Assembly: GCA_013285685.1 (NCBI GenBank)
Contig: JABDHD010000004.1
Location: 25,409 to 89,408, forward strand
Origin: Bacteroidota bacterium
GTDB lineage: Bacteria > Bacteroidota > Bacteroidia > Sphingobacteriales > Sphingobacteriaceae
Length of the DNA: 64,000 nucleotides
Direction: 5' to 3'
Shown here: positions 17,572-25,650 of the stretch, in pieces
Layout: each line of letters starts with the position of its first letter
How positions within the stretch are numbered: the first letter of the stretch is position 1
Notes under the pieces: generated by a model
Databases searched by the model: none
Told to the model about the DNA's origin: nothing
Seen by the model: only the letters and a program-made list of their open reading frames with translations
Made by a program: the position numbers and the translations under genes

Positions 17572-18543
17572 TTAATTTCCGGTTAGTGCAAAACTGATTG
17601 GTACGCTGTATATTACCCTTACCGGCCGGCCATATTGCACGCCCGGCTCCCACTTGGGTGACCTTTTAATTACCCTTACTGCTTCGGCGTCCAGGCTGGG
17701 ACTAACGGAGCGCGTTACTTGCACATCGCTCACCTTGCCATCTTTTTCAACTACAAACGACACATTAACCCGACCTTGAATGTTTTTTTCACGCGCATCG
17801 GTCGGGTAATTGATACTCCTGGACAGATAGTCGCCAAAAGCATCAAGGCCGCCTTTGAATTGCGGCGGTATGCCTCTTTTGGTGTAACTTACAGCCTGGC
17901 CATCCTTATCTACGGACTTTCCCTCCGTCAATGCACCGTCTTTGTAATTCTCGGTGTAGGTAATACCCCTACCTTTATCTGTTCCTTTCCAAGCGCCGTC
18001 ACGCTTGCCGTTTTTCACCGTACCTTCTTCTTCAATATAGCTAAATTTATCGTCGTAAACTTTGTAATATCCGTTGTTGTTCGCCACGAGGGCGGTTCCT
18101 AATGAATCGTAATTGGCTTTAATCAAATAATTGCCTTCAATGTCGTTGTACCGGTCGCCATTATCCGGATATTCTTTTTGCAGGTATAATTTGCCGTTCG
18201 GAAAAAAATCGTACTCGTCACCAACAGGGATGTTATTCTTATAGTTGACGACACTTTTCTTTGAACCATTTTTATAAAATGTAAGGCACTGACCATCAAA
18301 GGCAGGGGGATCGACCGTGCTGGTTTTGCCTATCAACTTTCTTTTCCCATCCTTATAATATTCCGATATGTTATAAAGCCGCGAACCGGAATCCGGCGCA
18401 CTTACCAATCTAAAATAATCTGAACTATCTTTATTGGTAACATACCTGCCATTATCTTTCATAAAAGATACGCTGATGATCTTATCCTGGGCAAGGCAAA
18501 TTGAAGACGAAAAAATTAGAACTAAGAAAAAGAGTGGTTTCAT
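17572..18543 (-). CDS. TonB C-terminal domain protein with MORN-like repeats
   Basis: 323 residues: signal peptide 1-18 (ends CLAQ); a middle with MORN/YwqK-type repeats (YKNGSKKSVVNYKNNIPVG, FFPNGKLYLQKEY, VKNGKRDGAWKG); and a C-terminal TonB domain from about 235 (INYPTDAREKNIQGRVNVSF, then VVEKDGKVSDVQV and SPKWEPGVQYGRPVRV). It has a cleavable signal rather than the long N-terminal anchor of classical TonB, so it may not couple to ExbB/ExbD. It follows panD by 31 bases on the same strand. Confidence 0.85.
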   Translation of the reverse strand: MKPLFFLVLIFSSSICLAQDKIISVSFMKDNGRYVTNKDSSDYFRLVSAPDSGSRLYNISEYYKDGKRKLIGKTSTVDPPAFDGQCLTFYKNGSKKSVVNYKNNIPVGDEYDFFPNGKLYLQKEYPDNGDRYNDIEGNYLIKANYDSLGTALVANNNGYYKVYDDKFSYIEEEGTVKNGKRDGAWKGTDKGRGITYTENYKDGALTEGKSVDKDGQAVSYTKRGIPPQFKGGLDAFGDYLSRSINYPTDAREKNIQGRVNVSFVVEKDGKVSDVQVTRSVSPSLDAEAVRVIKRSPKWEPGVQYGRPVRVIYSVPISFALTGN

Positions 18544-18574
18544 GTATAAAAATCAGTCTGTTAGATAAGCTAAT

Positions 18575-18925
18575 TTACTTAATTAGTTTATTATCCGCAT
18601 CCGGAAATATCAAAATTGGCTGGTATTTGCGCGCTTCGTCCATTTCCATGTAACCGTATGACATGATGATCACAATGTCTCCCAACTGGGCCAGCCGTGC
18701 CGTTGCGCCATTAAGGCAAATGGTGCCACTGCCCCTGTCGCCGCGGATCACGTAAGTTTCAAACCGGGCGCCATTGTTATTATTGACGATCTGCACCCGC
18801 TCGTTGGCGATGATGTTCGCCGCATCCATCAGATCCTCGTCGATGGTTATACTGCCCACATAATTCAATTCGGCCTGGGTAACCTTAGCCCGATGGATCT
18901 TCGACTTCAATACTTGAATTACCAT
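18575..18925 (-). CDS. panD: Aspartate 1-decarboxylase
   Basis: 116 residues, the normal length. The proenzyme self-cleaves between Gly24 and Ser25 (NYVGSITID) to form the pyruvoyl cofactor; Lys9 (SKIHRA) and Arg54-type residues ([10 protein letters not shown]) are in place. It makes beta-alanine from aspartate for pantothenate synthesis in the cytoplasm. The ATG at 18925 is preceded after only four bases by a -7 promoter element, suggesting a leaderless message. The TonB-domain gene follows in a probable operon. Confidence 0.96.
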   Translation of the reverse strand: MVIQVLKSKIHRAKVTQAELNYVGSITIDEDLMDAANIIANERVQIVNNNNGARFETYVIRGDRGSGTICLNGATARLAQLGDIVIIMSYGYMEMDEARKYQPILIFPDADNKLIK

Positions 18926-18929
18926 GAGG

Positions 18930-18937
18930 CAAAGTTA
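18930..18937 (-). promoter_or_regulatory. -7 element TAACTTTG four bases before panD ATG
   Basis: On the minus strand the order is TAACTTTG-cctc-ATG. Transcription normally starts a few bases past the element, so the mRNA would begin at or next to the start codon. Confidence 0.55.
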
Positions 18938-18941
18938 GGAT

Positions 18942-19041
18942 TAGTTCATGGTTCATGGTTCATAGTTCATGGCTTTTTTTGCTCTTTGAGCAGCTACTAA
19001 GTCCATCCTGCCATGAACTATGAACCATGAACCATGAACTA
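18942..19041. repeat. Perfect 32-bp inverted repeat of TTCATGG units between divergent panD and greA
   Basis: Left arm 18942-18973 is an exact reverse complement of right arm 19010-19041, with a 36-base loop. Both arms are made of 7-base units (GTTCATG / CATGAAC). The element lies between two divergent promoters, next to the panD -7 element and 8 bases from the greA -33 box. Confidence 0.95.
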
Positions 19042-19049
19042 AAAAGAAA

Positions 19050-19082
19050 TTTGCATATTAAAATATAAAAATCTTATCTTCG
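19050..19082 (+). promoter_or_regulatory. Candidate greA promoter
   Basis: TTTG at 19050-19053 and TATCTTCG at 19075-19082, one mismatch from TAnnTTTG, with 21 bases between. A start site near 19087-19090 follows, just before a terminator-like hairpin. Confidence 0.5.
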
Positions 19083-19096
19083 TTTTACGCTAAAAT

Positions 19097-19140
19097 CAAG
19101 ACTATGCAGGCAATGCCGGTGTAGTCTTGTTTGTTTTTTA
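19097..19140 (+). terminator. Rho-independent terminator in the greA leader (possible attenuator or small RNA)
   Basis: The stem CAAGACTA / TAGTCTTG (19097-19104 with 19122-19129) has an inner GGCaatGCC and is followed by TTTGTTTTTT. It is on the plus strand, downstream of the predicted greA promoter and 84 bases before the greA ATG. No plus-strand gene ends upstream, so it can only act on greA transcripts, giving an RNA of about 50 bases. Confidence 0.7.
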
Positions 19141-19223
19141 TGTGGATGCGTCCTTCGGTAACAGGAGGGCGGTTTTTTTTGGAACCAGTTGAATCTGAAT
19201 TATTAAAATTAAAATTGTGCGTT

Positions 19224-19697
19224 ATGGCAGATGTAGCATATTACACCAAAGAAGGTTTGGAGAAATTAAAGGAAGAATTACAACGTTTAAAAACAGTTGG
19301 CCGGTCCAACATATCAAAAGCAATAGCTGAGGCGCGCGACAAGGGCGACCTATCGGAAAATGCCGAATACGATGCGGCCAAAGAAGCGCAGGGCCTGCAC
19401 GAAGCCAAAATAGCCCAAATGCAGGAAGTAGTAGCAAGCGCGCGCCTGCTTGACGAATCGAAGCTCGACCTTTCGAAAGTTTTGGCTTTATCCCGGGTTA
19501 AAATAAAGAACGTTAAAAATGGGGCGGTAATGAGCTATCAGCTTGTTTCGGAAAGTGAAGCCGACCTTAAAGCCGGGAAAATATCGGTAAGCTCACCGAT
19601 TGCAAAAGGCCTGCTTGGTAAAAAAGTAGGCGAAACAACCGAGATCACCGTTCCGGCCGGCAAAATAGAGTTTGAGATATTGGAGATAAGCCGTTAA
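19224..19697 (+). CDS. greA: Transcription elongation factor GreA
   Basis: 157 residues from the ATG at 19224, chosen by family length; the frame is open from 19131. The N-terminal coiled-coil starts YYTKEGLEKLKEELQRLK and carries the acidic tip DLSENAEYDAAKEAQ, whose Asp and Glu residues act in the RNA polymerase channel. The C-terminal FKBP-like domain ends ITVPAGKIEFEILEI. It rescues backtracked polymerase by stimulating transcript cleavage. The HIT gene follows after a repeat-filled gap of 102 bases. Confidence 0.95.
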   Translation: MADVAYYTKEGLEKLKEELQRLKTVGRSNISKAIAEARDKGDLSENAEYDAAKEAQGLHEAKIAQMQEVVASARLLDESKLDLSKVLALSRVKIKNVKNGAVMSYQLVSESEADLKAGKISVSSPIAKGLLGKKVGETTEITVPAGKIEFEILEISR

Positions 19698-19714
19698 AAC
19701 GAGTTAAAACAAGT

Positions 19715-19795
19715 TGTAAAGGTTGTAGAAGTTGTAAAGGTTGGAACGTTCACTAACCCTTACAACTTCTACAACCACTACAACCTTTACAACTA
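19715..19795. repeat. Inverted repeat of GTTGTAAAG / CTTTACAAC units
   Basis: The left arm AGTTGTAAAGGTTGTAGAAG... pairs with the right arm ...CTACAACCTTTACAACT. It ends five bases before the HIT gene's ATG at 19800. Related units recur at 55666-55849. Confidence 0.85.
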
Positions 19796-19799
19796 AAAC

Positions 19800-20192
19800 A
19801 TGACCATTTTTTCAAAAATAGTTGCAGGCGATATCCCGGCGCATGTGGTTGCCGAGACCATCGATTACCTGGCATTCCTGGATATCAGTCCGTTAGCTGA
19901 AGGGCATGTGCTCGTGATCCCCAAAAAAGAGGTGGATTATCTTTTTGACATGGACGACGATCTGTACACCGGCCTGCAGATATTTGCCAAGATTGTTGCT
20001 ACCGGCTTAAAAAAGGCTATCCCCTGCAAACGGATAGGCGTAGCCGTTATTGGTCTTGAGGTTCCGCATGCGCATATTCACCTGATCCCCATGAACCGGG
20101 TAGATGACCTAAATTTTGCACGGCCAAAACTCAGTTTTACTAATGAGGAACTGGCGGCGACGGCGCTTAAGATAAGGGAAGCTTTAAGGTGA
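19800..20192 (+). CDS. HIT family nucleotide-binding hydrolase
   Basis: 130 residues. The histidine triad motif is VPHAHIHLIPM at about 86-96 (HxHxHxx), with the N-terminal TIFSKIVAGDIPAHVV pattern and GHVLVIPKKEV. HIT proteins of this HINT-like branch act on nucleoside monophosphates joined to a second group, such as adenosine phosphoramidates. It is cytosolic. It lies downstream of greA on the same strand, but an inverted repeat sits between them. Confidence 0.9.
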   Translation: MTIFSKIVAGDIPAHVVAETIDYLAFLDISPLAEGHVLVIPKKEVDYLFDMDDDLYTGLQIFAKIVATGLKKAIPCKRIGVAVIGLEVPHAHIHLIPMNRVDDLNFARPKLSFTNEELAATALKIREALR

Positions 20193-20196
20193 TGTG

Positions 20197-20298
20197 CAGA
20201 TGTGCAAATGAACCGATTTGAAAATTTTTGGATTTGAGGATGTGAAAATGAACGCATCTTCACATTCGCACATCTGCACATCCGCACATCTTCACACA
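20197..20298. repeat. Inverted repeat of GATGTGCA / TGCACATC units between convergent genes
   Basis: The left arm GATGTGCAGATGTGCAAATG (about 20191-20212) pairs with the right arm ATTCGCACATCTGCACATCC (about 20264-20284); GATTTGAGGATGTG and CACATCTTCACAC extend it. The ruvC 3' end overlaps its last bases. Confidence 0.8.
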
Positions 20299-20864
20299 AT
20301 CCGTTTCGCGTTATCCTTCGCAAATGTCTCCCAGCCTGAGTACGATTTTTTACCGCCACTATTCCCTCCGGGATTTCGCTGAAAGGCATGGCAAACCGCA
20401 ACTGCCAGGCCGTCTGTTGCGTCCAGAAAATCGGGGGTCTCGGTAAATTTCAGCAGGTTTTGCAGCATAGCGGCCACCTGTTCTTTGGCGGCATTGCCAT
20501 TGCCGGTGATGGATTGTTTTATTTTACGGGGGGCATACTCCGTAATATCGATGTTCCGGGTTAATCCGGCGGCCATGCAAACGCCCTGCGCGCGGCCCAG
20601 CTTTAGCATCACTTGTATATTTTTACCATAGAACGGCGCCTCGATGGCCATACAATCAGGTTTGTAATTATCGATCAGCGCCAGGGTTTTTTCAAAAATG
20701 CGCTGCAGCTTCAGCATATGGTCGTCAATCTTTTCCATCTTCACCACACCCAGGCTGATCAGTTCTATTTTGGGGCCGGTTTCTTTGATGAGGCCATAGC
20801 CCATTACGGCCGTGCCTGGGTCGATGCCGAGGATGATGCGTTCTTTTTGGTGAATGACGTTCAT
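20292..20864 (-). CDS. ruvC: Crossover junction endodeoxyribonuclease RuvC
   Basis: 190 residues. The RNase H-like acidic residues are visible: Asp in ILGIDPGTAVMGYGLI, Glu in MAIEAPFYGKN, and the C-terminal pair in DATDGLAVAVCHAF. RuvC resolves Holliday junctions with RuvAB in recombinational repair. The C-terminal tail after CHAF is long and basic (NPGGNSGGKKSYSG). The ATG at 20864 follows within five bases a CAGTAG-type repeat. The family usually has ADALA where this protein has ATDGLA. Confidence 0.93.
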   Translation of the reverse strand: MNVIHQKERIILGIDPGTAVMGYGLIKETGPKIELISLGVVKMEKIDDHMLKLQRIFEKTLALIDNYKPDCMAIEAPFYGKNIQVMLKLGRAQGVCMAAGLTRNIDITEYAPRKIKQSITGNGNAAKEQVAAMLQNLLKFTETPDFLDATDGLAVAVCHAFQRNPGGNSGGKKSYSGWETFAKDNAKRIV

Positions 20865-20867
20865 TTT

Positions 20868-20990
20868 TTAGTGGCAGTGGCGGTGGCAGTAGCAGTAGCA
20901 GTAGCAGTAGCAGTTTTTTAGCTTAAATTTTTCAGTTGTTAGCGGATAGCGCTTGAATTTGCAACCAACCATTGCAAACTGCTACTGCTA
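20868..20990. repeat. GGCAGTAGCAGT microsatellite with inverted counterpart
   Basis: At 20872-20915 hexamers of GTGGCG/GCAGTA type are repeated about seven times (five near-exact GCAGTA). The opposite-strand form ACTGCTACTGCTACTT lies at about 20980-20994. The arms can pair across about 65 bases. It occupies the upstream region of ruvC. Confidence 0.85.
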
Positions 20991-21004
20991 CTTCAAACAT
21001 CCCC

Positions 21005-21012
21005 CAAAGATA
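21005..21012 (-). promoter_or_regulatory. Candidate -7 element TATCTTTG for ruvC
   Basis: TATCTTTG on the minus strand, between aat and ruvC. It would give a leader of about 135 bases containing the whole CAGTAG repeat. Confidence 0.4.
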
Positions 21013-21016
21013 CTAT

Positions 21017-21643
21017 TCACCCCCGTAATATCCCGATGTATTCTTCCCTGCTGATCATCCGTGCACCCATTGAAGCCAAATGACCGGTGTAAACCTGGCA
21101 ATCTACCAGCGAAAAACCCATTCCGCACAAATGTACCAAGGCAACTTTCGAGGCATTGCTCACATTGCTAAACATGCTTTCTCCGCAAAATACCGTTTCA
21201 ACCTGTACGCCGTAAAGGCCGCCGGCAAGCTCTCCGTTTTGCCAAACCTCAACAGAATGGGCATTGCCTTTTTGGTGCAGTTCAATATAAGCCGCCTTCA
21301 TTTCACCGGTTATCCAGGTACCGTCCTGGCCAGGGCGCGGGGCCAGCGAGCAAGCATCGATCACCCCGGCAAAGGCATGGTCAATGGTTACCGTAAATTT
21401 ATTCAATCTTAAAACCTGACGCAGCGACTTAGTCACCTTTAATTCCCCCGGAAAAAGCACAAAACGTTCATGTGGCGAATACCACAATATCGGCGTATCA
21501 TCGCTGTACCAGGGGAAGATACTATTGTGGTAAGCCAGCAACAGGCGCTCAACCGACAGGTCGCCGCCAATGGCTAGCAGGCCATCTGCTTCAGCAAGCA
21601 CGGGATCGGGAAACAACAAACGCTCATCCAGCCTGAATATCAT
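21017..21643 (-). CDS. aat: Leucyl/phenylalanyl-tRNA--protein transferase
   Basis: 208 residues. Family motifs are GLLAIGGDLSVERLLLAY, GIFPWY-like (SIFPWYSDDTPILWYSPHER), the GxxTWI-type HIGDGTWI equivalent (DGTWITGEM), HSVEVWQNGELAGGLYGV and GESMFSNVSNASKVAL. It adds Leu or Phe to proteins with N-terminal Arg or Lys, marking them for ClpS/ClpAP degradation (N-end rule). It begins 10 bases after the last DUF3857 gene and is probably the final gene of that long transcription unit. Confidence 0.93.
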   Translation of the reverse strand: MIFRLDERLLFPDPVLAEADGLLAIGGDLSVERLLLAYHNSIFPWYSDDTPILWYSPHERFVLFPGELKVTKSLRQVLRLNKFTVTIDHAFAGVIDACSLAPRPGQDGTWITGEMKAAYIELHQKGNAHSVEVWQNGELAGGLYGVQVETVFCGESMFSNVSNASKVALVHLCGMGFSLVDCQVYTGHLASMGARMISREEYIGILRG

Positions 21644-21653
21644 CAGGACAAAT

Positions 21654-23585
21654 TTACGCCTTCCGCTTTATTACCAGCTTTTTGTTTTGTGCTTTGGCAA
21701 CAGCATCCAAAAACTCCTGTAATTCGGTGTATTTGGCCGCAGGAATCACGTGGTTGGTTATATCAAATTTGGCTGTGCTTGTTACCTGGTTCTTTGCGGC
21801 GTCATAGGCGTATTTAACATCATAATCGCCATAACTGAATTTTAAGCTTTGATTAGTCGGTAACGTTTCTATATCGAAGCCTTGGGGCAGGTCGATGGTC
21901 GTAACGCAGGTTTTTTCAATCGGCGACTCAAAATAATAGTCTGACTTTCTGTGCTCTTCAACAGGGATAGTAAACCCAACCAAGTCAAAAACATGGGGAC
22001 GGTAAAATTGCTTATCGCCGGCGGCTATATCGCAAAACTTATCATATTCCATGTCCAGGTCAACTTCCTTTATACCGTTAAGGTCGGTCATCGGTTTGAC
22101 ATCGAATGAGATAGGTTGCTTGATATTAAGCCCGCGCATAAAAGCCTCCTTTTGCTCATCAGCTTTTAGGGTGGCAAAGCCAATGTACTCATCCCTATAC
22201 ACCCCGGTTGATGAAATTTTTATTTGCGCTTTGGCGCCGCCGTCCGCGTCAAGCGTTATATGAGCCTGGCTGTTAAACTGGTTGTCCTGCATCGTACTGC
22301 GTGGCGTCCTTACCAGTTTGCCACCGTCTTCTGTGATCAGCAGCGCATTCCTGTTTTCGGTAAATGAGCCCAACTTTCCAAACGGCTGCGTGGTGCTCGT
22401 GCATTCAAGCCAGGTAGTGTCGCCTTTAAATGGAATGCATAATATTTCGTGATTGAAGGGGTTGAAAGGAAATGACGGGTCTGCCGGTTCCTTGTTTGGT
22501 TCAGCATTTATCACCGCGCAGTACGAATTAATATTAACCGCTCTTAGCAATGCGCACATATAGTTCGACAGCGCCTTACAGTCGCCATATTTCTTTTGAT
22601 CTACAAACATCGCCGGAAACGGCTGATAACCGCCTATTCCGAGCTGTACGCTAACGTATCGCATATTTTGCTGCAAATAGTTATACAGGAACCGCGCTTT
22701 TCCCTCATCCGTTTTTATCGTATCGGTCATTTTTTTTATCTCTGCTGCCCGTTCCGCAGTGAGCGAGTTTACCTGTGAATTAAGCCCCCATATCCACTTG
22801 CCAAAAGCCTTCCACGTGCTGAAATCTCCGGCAAAGCCGTAAAACTGGAAATTTTTTGCGTTGAACTCTATCCTTGGCAACACCCGCCAGGCTTCTGCTT
22901 TTTCTTCCAGCTTTATCGCTTTTAGGTTTTTTACTTCCCATCTGTAATGGTAGATGCTGCCGTTAATCTCCCGCGATGGTTTTATATCTATATTTTTATT
23001 CAGGTACCTGAAGCCCGCCGTAGTATCCGCTGTTACCTGATAGATGCTGTATTGTATAGCTTGCTGGTCGTGTTGTATACGCCATTGATCCAGGTCGGTA
23101 GCACTGGTTATCTCCTCTTCATACTCTGTTTCAATGGTTTCAGGATAGCTGGGCACGGTATGCTTTATACCCAAAAAACGATCGTCGGTCACGATACTGA
23201 ACCCGTCTGACGCAGCGCCGTCATACATATCGCTTTTGTGATACTTTTTTATGACGTTGCCGGCAGGATCAAACACGCGCATTTCAATGCTGCTGTAATT
23301 GTCGTATTTTCTGTTATAGGGTAAAACAAAAACCGCTTCATCGTCGCCTTTCTCGTTCAATATGGTCACCACCTCGTGAACCTTGATCGCTTCCTTTCCG
23401 GGCCCCTTCACCACCACATTTTTTTCATAAAAGCGCACCACCGAATTTGCATTATCTTTTAGCGAATCCGGTATTCCTGTCGCGATGTAGGCTTCTTTAG
23501 GTGGCTCTGTCTCCTGCCCCATTGCACTGCCTGCTGCAGCGCAAATCGTCACTGCAATAAAGAGGCTGTTTAAAATTTTATTCAT
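21654..23585 (-). CDS. Secreted DUF3857/transglutaminase-like protein, Cys and His retained
   Basis: 643 residues, signal peptide 1-23 (ends AMGQ). A DUF3857 N-domain (about 45-270), a transglutaminase-like domain (about 285-400) and a C-terminal beta domain are present. Cys336 (YGDCKALSNYM) and His379 (FNHEIL) are in place; the third triad position is Glu394 (WLECT), an Asp-to-Glu change. It is the only one of the eight paralogues with Cys and His. Its C-terminus (KAQNKKLVIKRKA) differs from the LNEQIVLKK ending of the others. It begins 10 bases after the preceding paralogue. It may be a protease, amidase or crosslinking enzyme in the periplasm; substrate unknown. Confidence 0.85.
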   Translation of the reverse strand: MNKILNSLFIAVTICAAAGSAMGQETEPPKEAYIATGIPDSLKDNANSVVRFYEKNVVVKGPGKEAIKVHEVVTILNEKGDDEAVFVLPYNRKYDNYSSIEMRVFDPAGNVIKKYHKSDMYDGAASDGFSIVTDDRFLGIKHTVPSYPETIETEYEEEITSATDLDQWRIQHDQQAIQYSIYQVTADTTAGFRYLNKNIDIKPSREINGSIYHYRWEVKNLKAIKLEEKAEAWRVLPRIEFNAKNFQFYGFAGDFSTWKAFGKWIWGLNSQVNSLTAERAAEIKKMTDTIKTDEGKARFLYNYLQQNMRYVSVQLGIGGYQPFPAMFVDQKKYGDCKALSNYMCALLRAVNINSYCAVINAEPNKEPADPSFPFNPFNHEILCIPFKGDTTWLECTSTTQPFGKLGSFTENRNALLITEDGGKLVRTPRSTMQDNQFNSQAHITLDADGGAKAQIKISSTGVYRDEYIGFATLKADEQKEAFMRGLNIKQPISFDVKPMTDLNGIKEVDLDMEYDKFCDIAAGDKQFYRPHVFDLVGFTIPVEEHRKSDYYFESPIEKTCVTTIDLPQGFDIETLPTNQSLKFSYGDYDVKYAYDAAKNQVTSTAKFDITNHVIPAAKYTELQEFLDAVAKAQNKKLVIKRKA

Positions 23586-23595
23586 AAAGTTTTGG

Positions 23596-25596
23596 TCACG
23601 ATTTCTTTAAAACAATTTGTTCCGCCAGCATCTCGTTCATTTTCTTAAAAAATCCAAACAGGTCGGGGTAGTTATCTTTTGAGTATTCGGCCACATTAAA
23701 CATAATAACATACCTTACCACAATTGATCCGTCCTGCTCAGCAACGAACCGTTTGAATGTGAAACTTTTATCGGGCATGGCCATGTTTACACTTTTTGGC
23801 AAAGCATCGGTTTTGTAACCTGCCGGTATCTTGTAAACCCCGTTGATGGAGTAGACCCTGGGGTAAGCAAAATCAACATCGGTCATCCGGCCCTCGCTTA
23901 AAAACGGGTTGGTCTTAAATGGCGCAAACAGGTTCGGGCTTAAGTAAATGTAATTTTCATCCGTTCCGGCAAGGTCCATATTAAAACCTATATTTTGTAT
24001 AAGCGGTAGTGTATCCACTTCCATATTATCCATTTTTACCGAACTGATCTTTATGTTGTTGTCACCGTCCTTTAAAAAGTCGACGTACTTTTGCTCACCG
24101 TCGGTTTTATATTTATCAAGCGCTGCAATGCGGTTGTAGCTTGTGTTAGCTATCTGTGCCGTACCTTCCAGCTTGCCGCCGGCTTTTATTTCGGCGTTCA
24201 CCAATATGCTCTCTCTTACAGGTGTCGATCTCTTTAAATGAATGATGTCAAAAACCTTCCTTTGCTTATCGATATACAAACCTGACGAATTGAGCAATTC
24301 GTCAGGCGTTTCGTTATACATATTGTACTTACCGGTAGCGTCGAGCACATAATTTTTTGTGCTGTCAACCGGGATATACACTACCGCACGGTTAAATTGA
24401 TCAACGGAGGTATAAAACGGATCAACTTTGCCATGTTCCCTGGTGCTTACCACCATGGGGTAGGCCTGTAAACCAGCTTGCTTCAGCAGGCGATACAAGG
24501 CCAGGTTGATCTCGGCTGAGTTGCCCGATTTGGTATCCCAGGCATGCGATGTACCATCATTGGTTTCCCAATCGTCGTTGCCGTTCCATTTCATCGTATT
24601 TTTAACTTCATCAAACAGGTAAGCAATTTTTTCGTCCTCAGTCTTCAGCACCTTTGTTTTTTCAATAATGGCATCCTCGCCGGCCAGTTTCCCTTTCAGC
24701 TGGCCGCCAAAATCGTCATCATCAGCCAATATCCCGCCCACTTTGGCCCATGAGTCGGAATAATTGTGTGTAAACCCACCAAGCGGCCTCACGGATACCA
24801 ACTGGAAACGGAGCGCTTCAACGTTGTCGTGAAAGGATGACATATAAGGTTCGCTGGGCAGCGAATGAACATTGGCAATCGCTTTAACCTCGTTTGATAC
24901 ATTATACGGGTAATTTTGCCCGTCATACTGCATATTGCGACCTTCGCTTGAAGTGGCATATTTTACAAAATGGTCGGTAACGTGGGGCATCGCTCTAAAG
25001 TAAAATACCTCGGGCGTTTGCGTGGTTAATTCGCTGTACCTTACCGGTATTTTTTCCTGAAAATACCAGTCCGGAAAATCGGAATAGTCTACGGTATTCC
25101 ATTTGTATTTGTACTCAATAATGCAACCCGGTTTCACATCAGGCATGGTAAAAGTTATCTCGGCCCTGTTTTTGTCGATGTTTTTTGTGTAGATCAGCTT
25201 TTTGTCCAGTTTGGTGATCACCTGCTTGCCGTCGACCAGGTTAATCGTTTCGGCTTGTATGCCCGTAATATACTCCAGGCGGGGCCCTCCCCAAAAAGCG
25301 AGGTATGGTATCTTGATATCGGCCTGGTCCTTGCCGTTATCATTAAAAATTTTTATCCGAACATGTATCTCCTCCATAATGGATTCCAGGTCCTCGCCAA
25401 AATACAGATCACCTTTTTTAAAAAGCATTTCGGCATTGGCGTCTTTTTCAAAATCACATTGCTTCAATTGCAGGTCGTCGTTGCTTACGGTGCCGAAAGG
25501 CTGTGTGATTGGGCCGCTGTAAGCGGTTTGCGCATGGGCGCGCCAGGCGCATGCAATTATTAATAATGATAATAACAGCGTAAATAATTTCTTCAT
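23596..25596 (-). CDS. Secreted DUF3857 paralogue with degenerate transglutaminase triad
   Basis: 666 residues from the ATG at 25596; a TTG at 25614 would add six residues before the signal peptide (MKKLFTLLLSLLIIACA... ending AHAQ). N-terminal LQLKQCDFEKDANAEMLF, DUF3857 core MPDVKPGCIIEYKYK and FQEKIPVRYSEL, transglutaminase-like core near 350-425. Triad positions are Ser360 (GNSAEIN), Arg403 (FNRAVVY) and Asp419 (VLDAT), so the cysteine-protease-type chemistry is lost. It is closest by eye to the paralogue at 33751-35772. C-terminus MLAEQIVLKKS. Confidence 0.85.
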   Translation of the reverse strand: MKKLFTLLLSLLIIACAWRAHAQTAYSGPITQPFGTVSNDDLQLKQCDFEKDANAEMLFKKGDLYFGEDLESIMEEIHVRIKIFNDNGKDQADIKIPYLAFWGGPRLEYITGIQAETINLVDGKQVITKLDKKLIYTKNIDKNRAEITFTMPDVKPGCIIEYKYKWNTVDYSDFPDWYFQEKIPVRYSELTTQTPEVFYFRAMPHVTDHFVKYATSSEGRNMQYDGQNYPYNVSNEVKAIANVHSLPSEPYMSSFHDNVEALRFQLVSVRPLGGFTHNYSDSWAKVGGILADDDDFGGQLKGKLAGEDAIIEKTKVLKTEDEKIAYLFDEVKNTMKWNGNDDWETNDGTSHAWDTKSGNSAEINLALYRLLKQAGLQAYPMVVSTREHGKVDPFYTSVDQFNRAVVYIPVDSTKNYVLDATGKYNMYNETPDELLNSSGLYIDKQRKVFDIIHLKRSTPVRESILVNAEIKAGGKLEGTAQIANTSYNRIAALDKYKTDGEQKYVDFLKDGDNNIKISSVKMDNMEVDTLPLIQNIGFNMDLAGTDENYIYLSPNLFAPFKTNPFLSEGRMTDVDFAYPRVYSINGVYKIPAGYKTDALPKSVNMAMPDKSFTFKRFVAEQDGSIVVRYVIMFNVAEYSKDNYPDLFGFFKKMNEMLAEQIVLKKS

Positions 25597-25650
25597 AATG
25601 CGGGGTTTAATCAATTAAAAATATAGCAGTTTAATAATTAAGGGGCATTT

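Noticed and set aside
18942..19041. Reading the panD-greA inverted repeat as a transcription terminator
   Set aside because: It lies between divergent genes, has no adjacent U-tract on the relevant side, and precedes both promoters.
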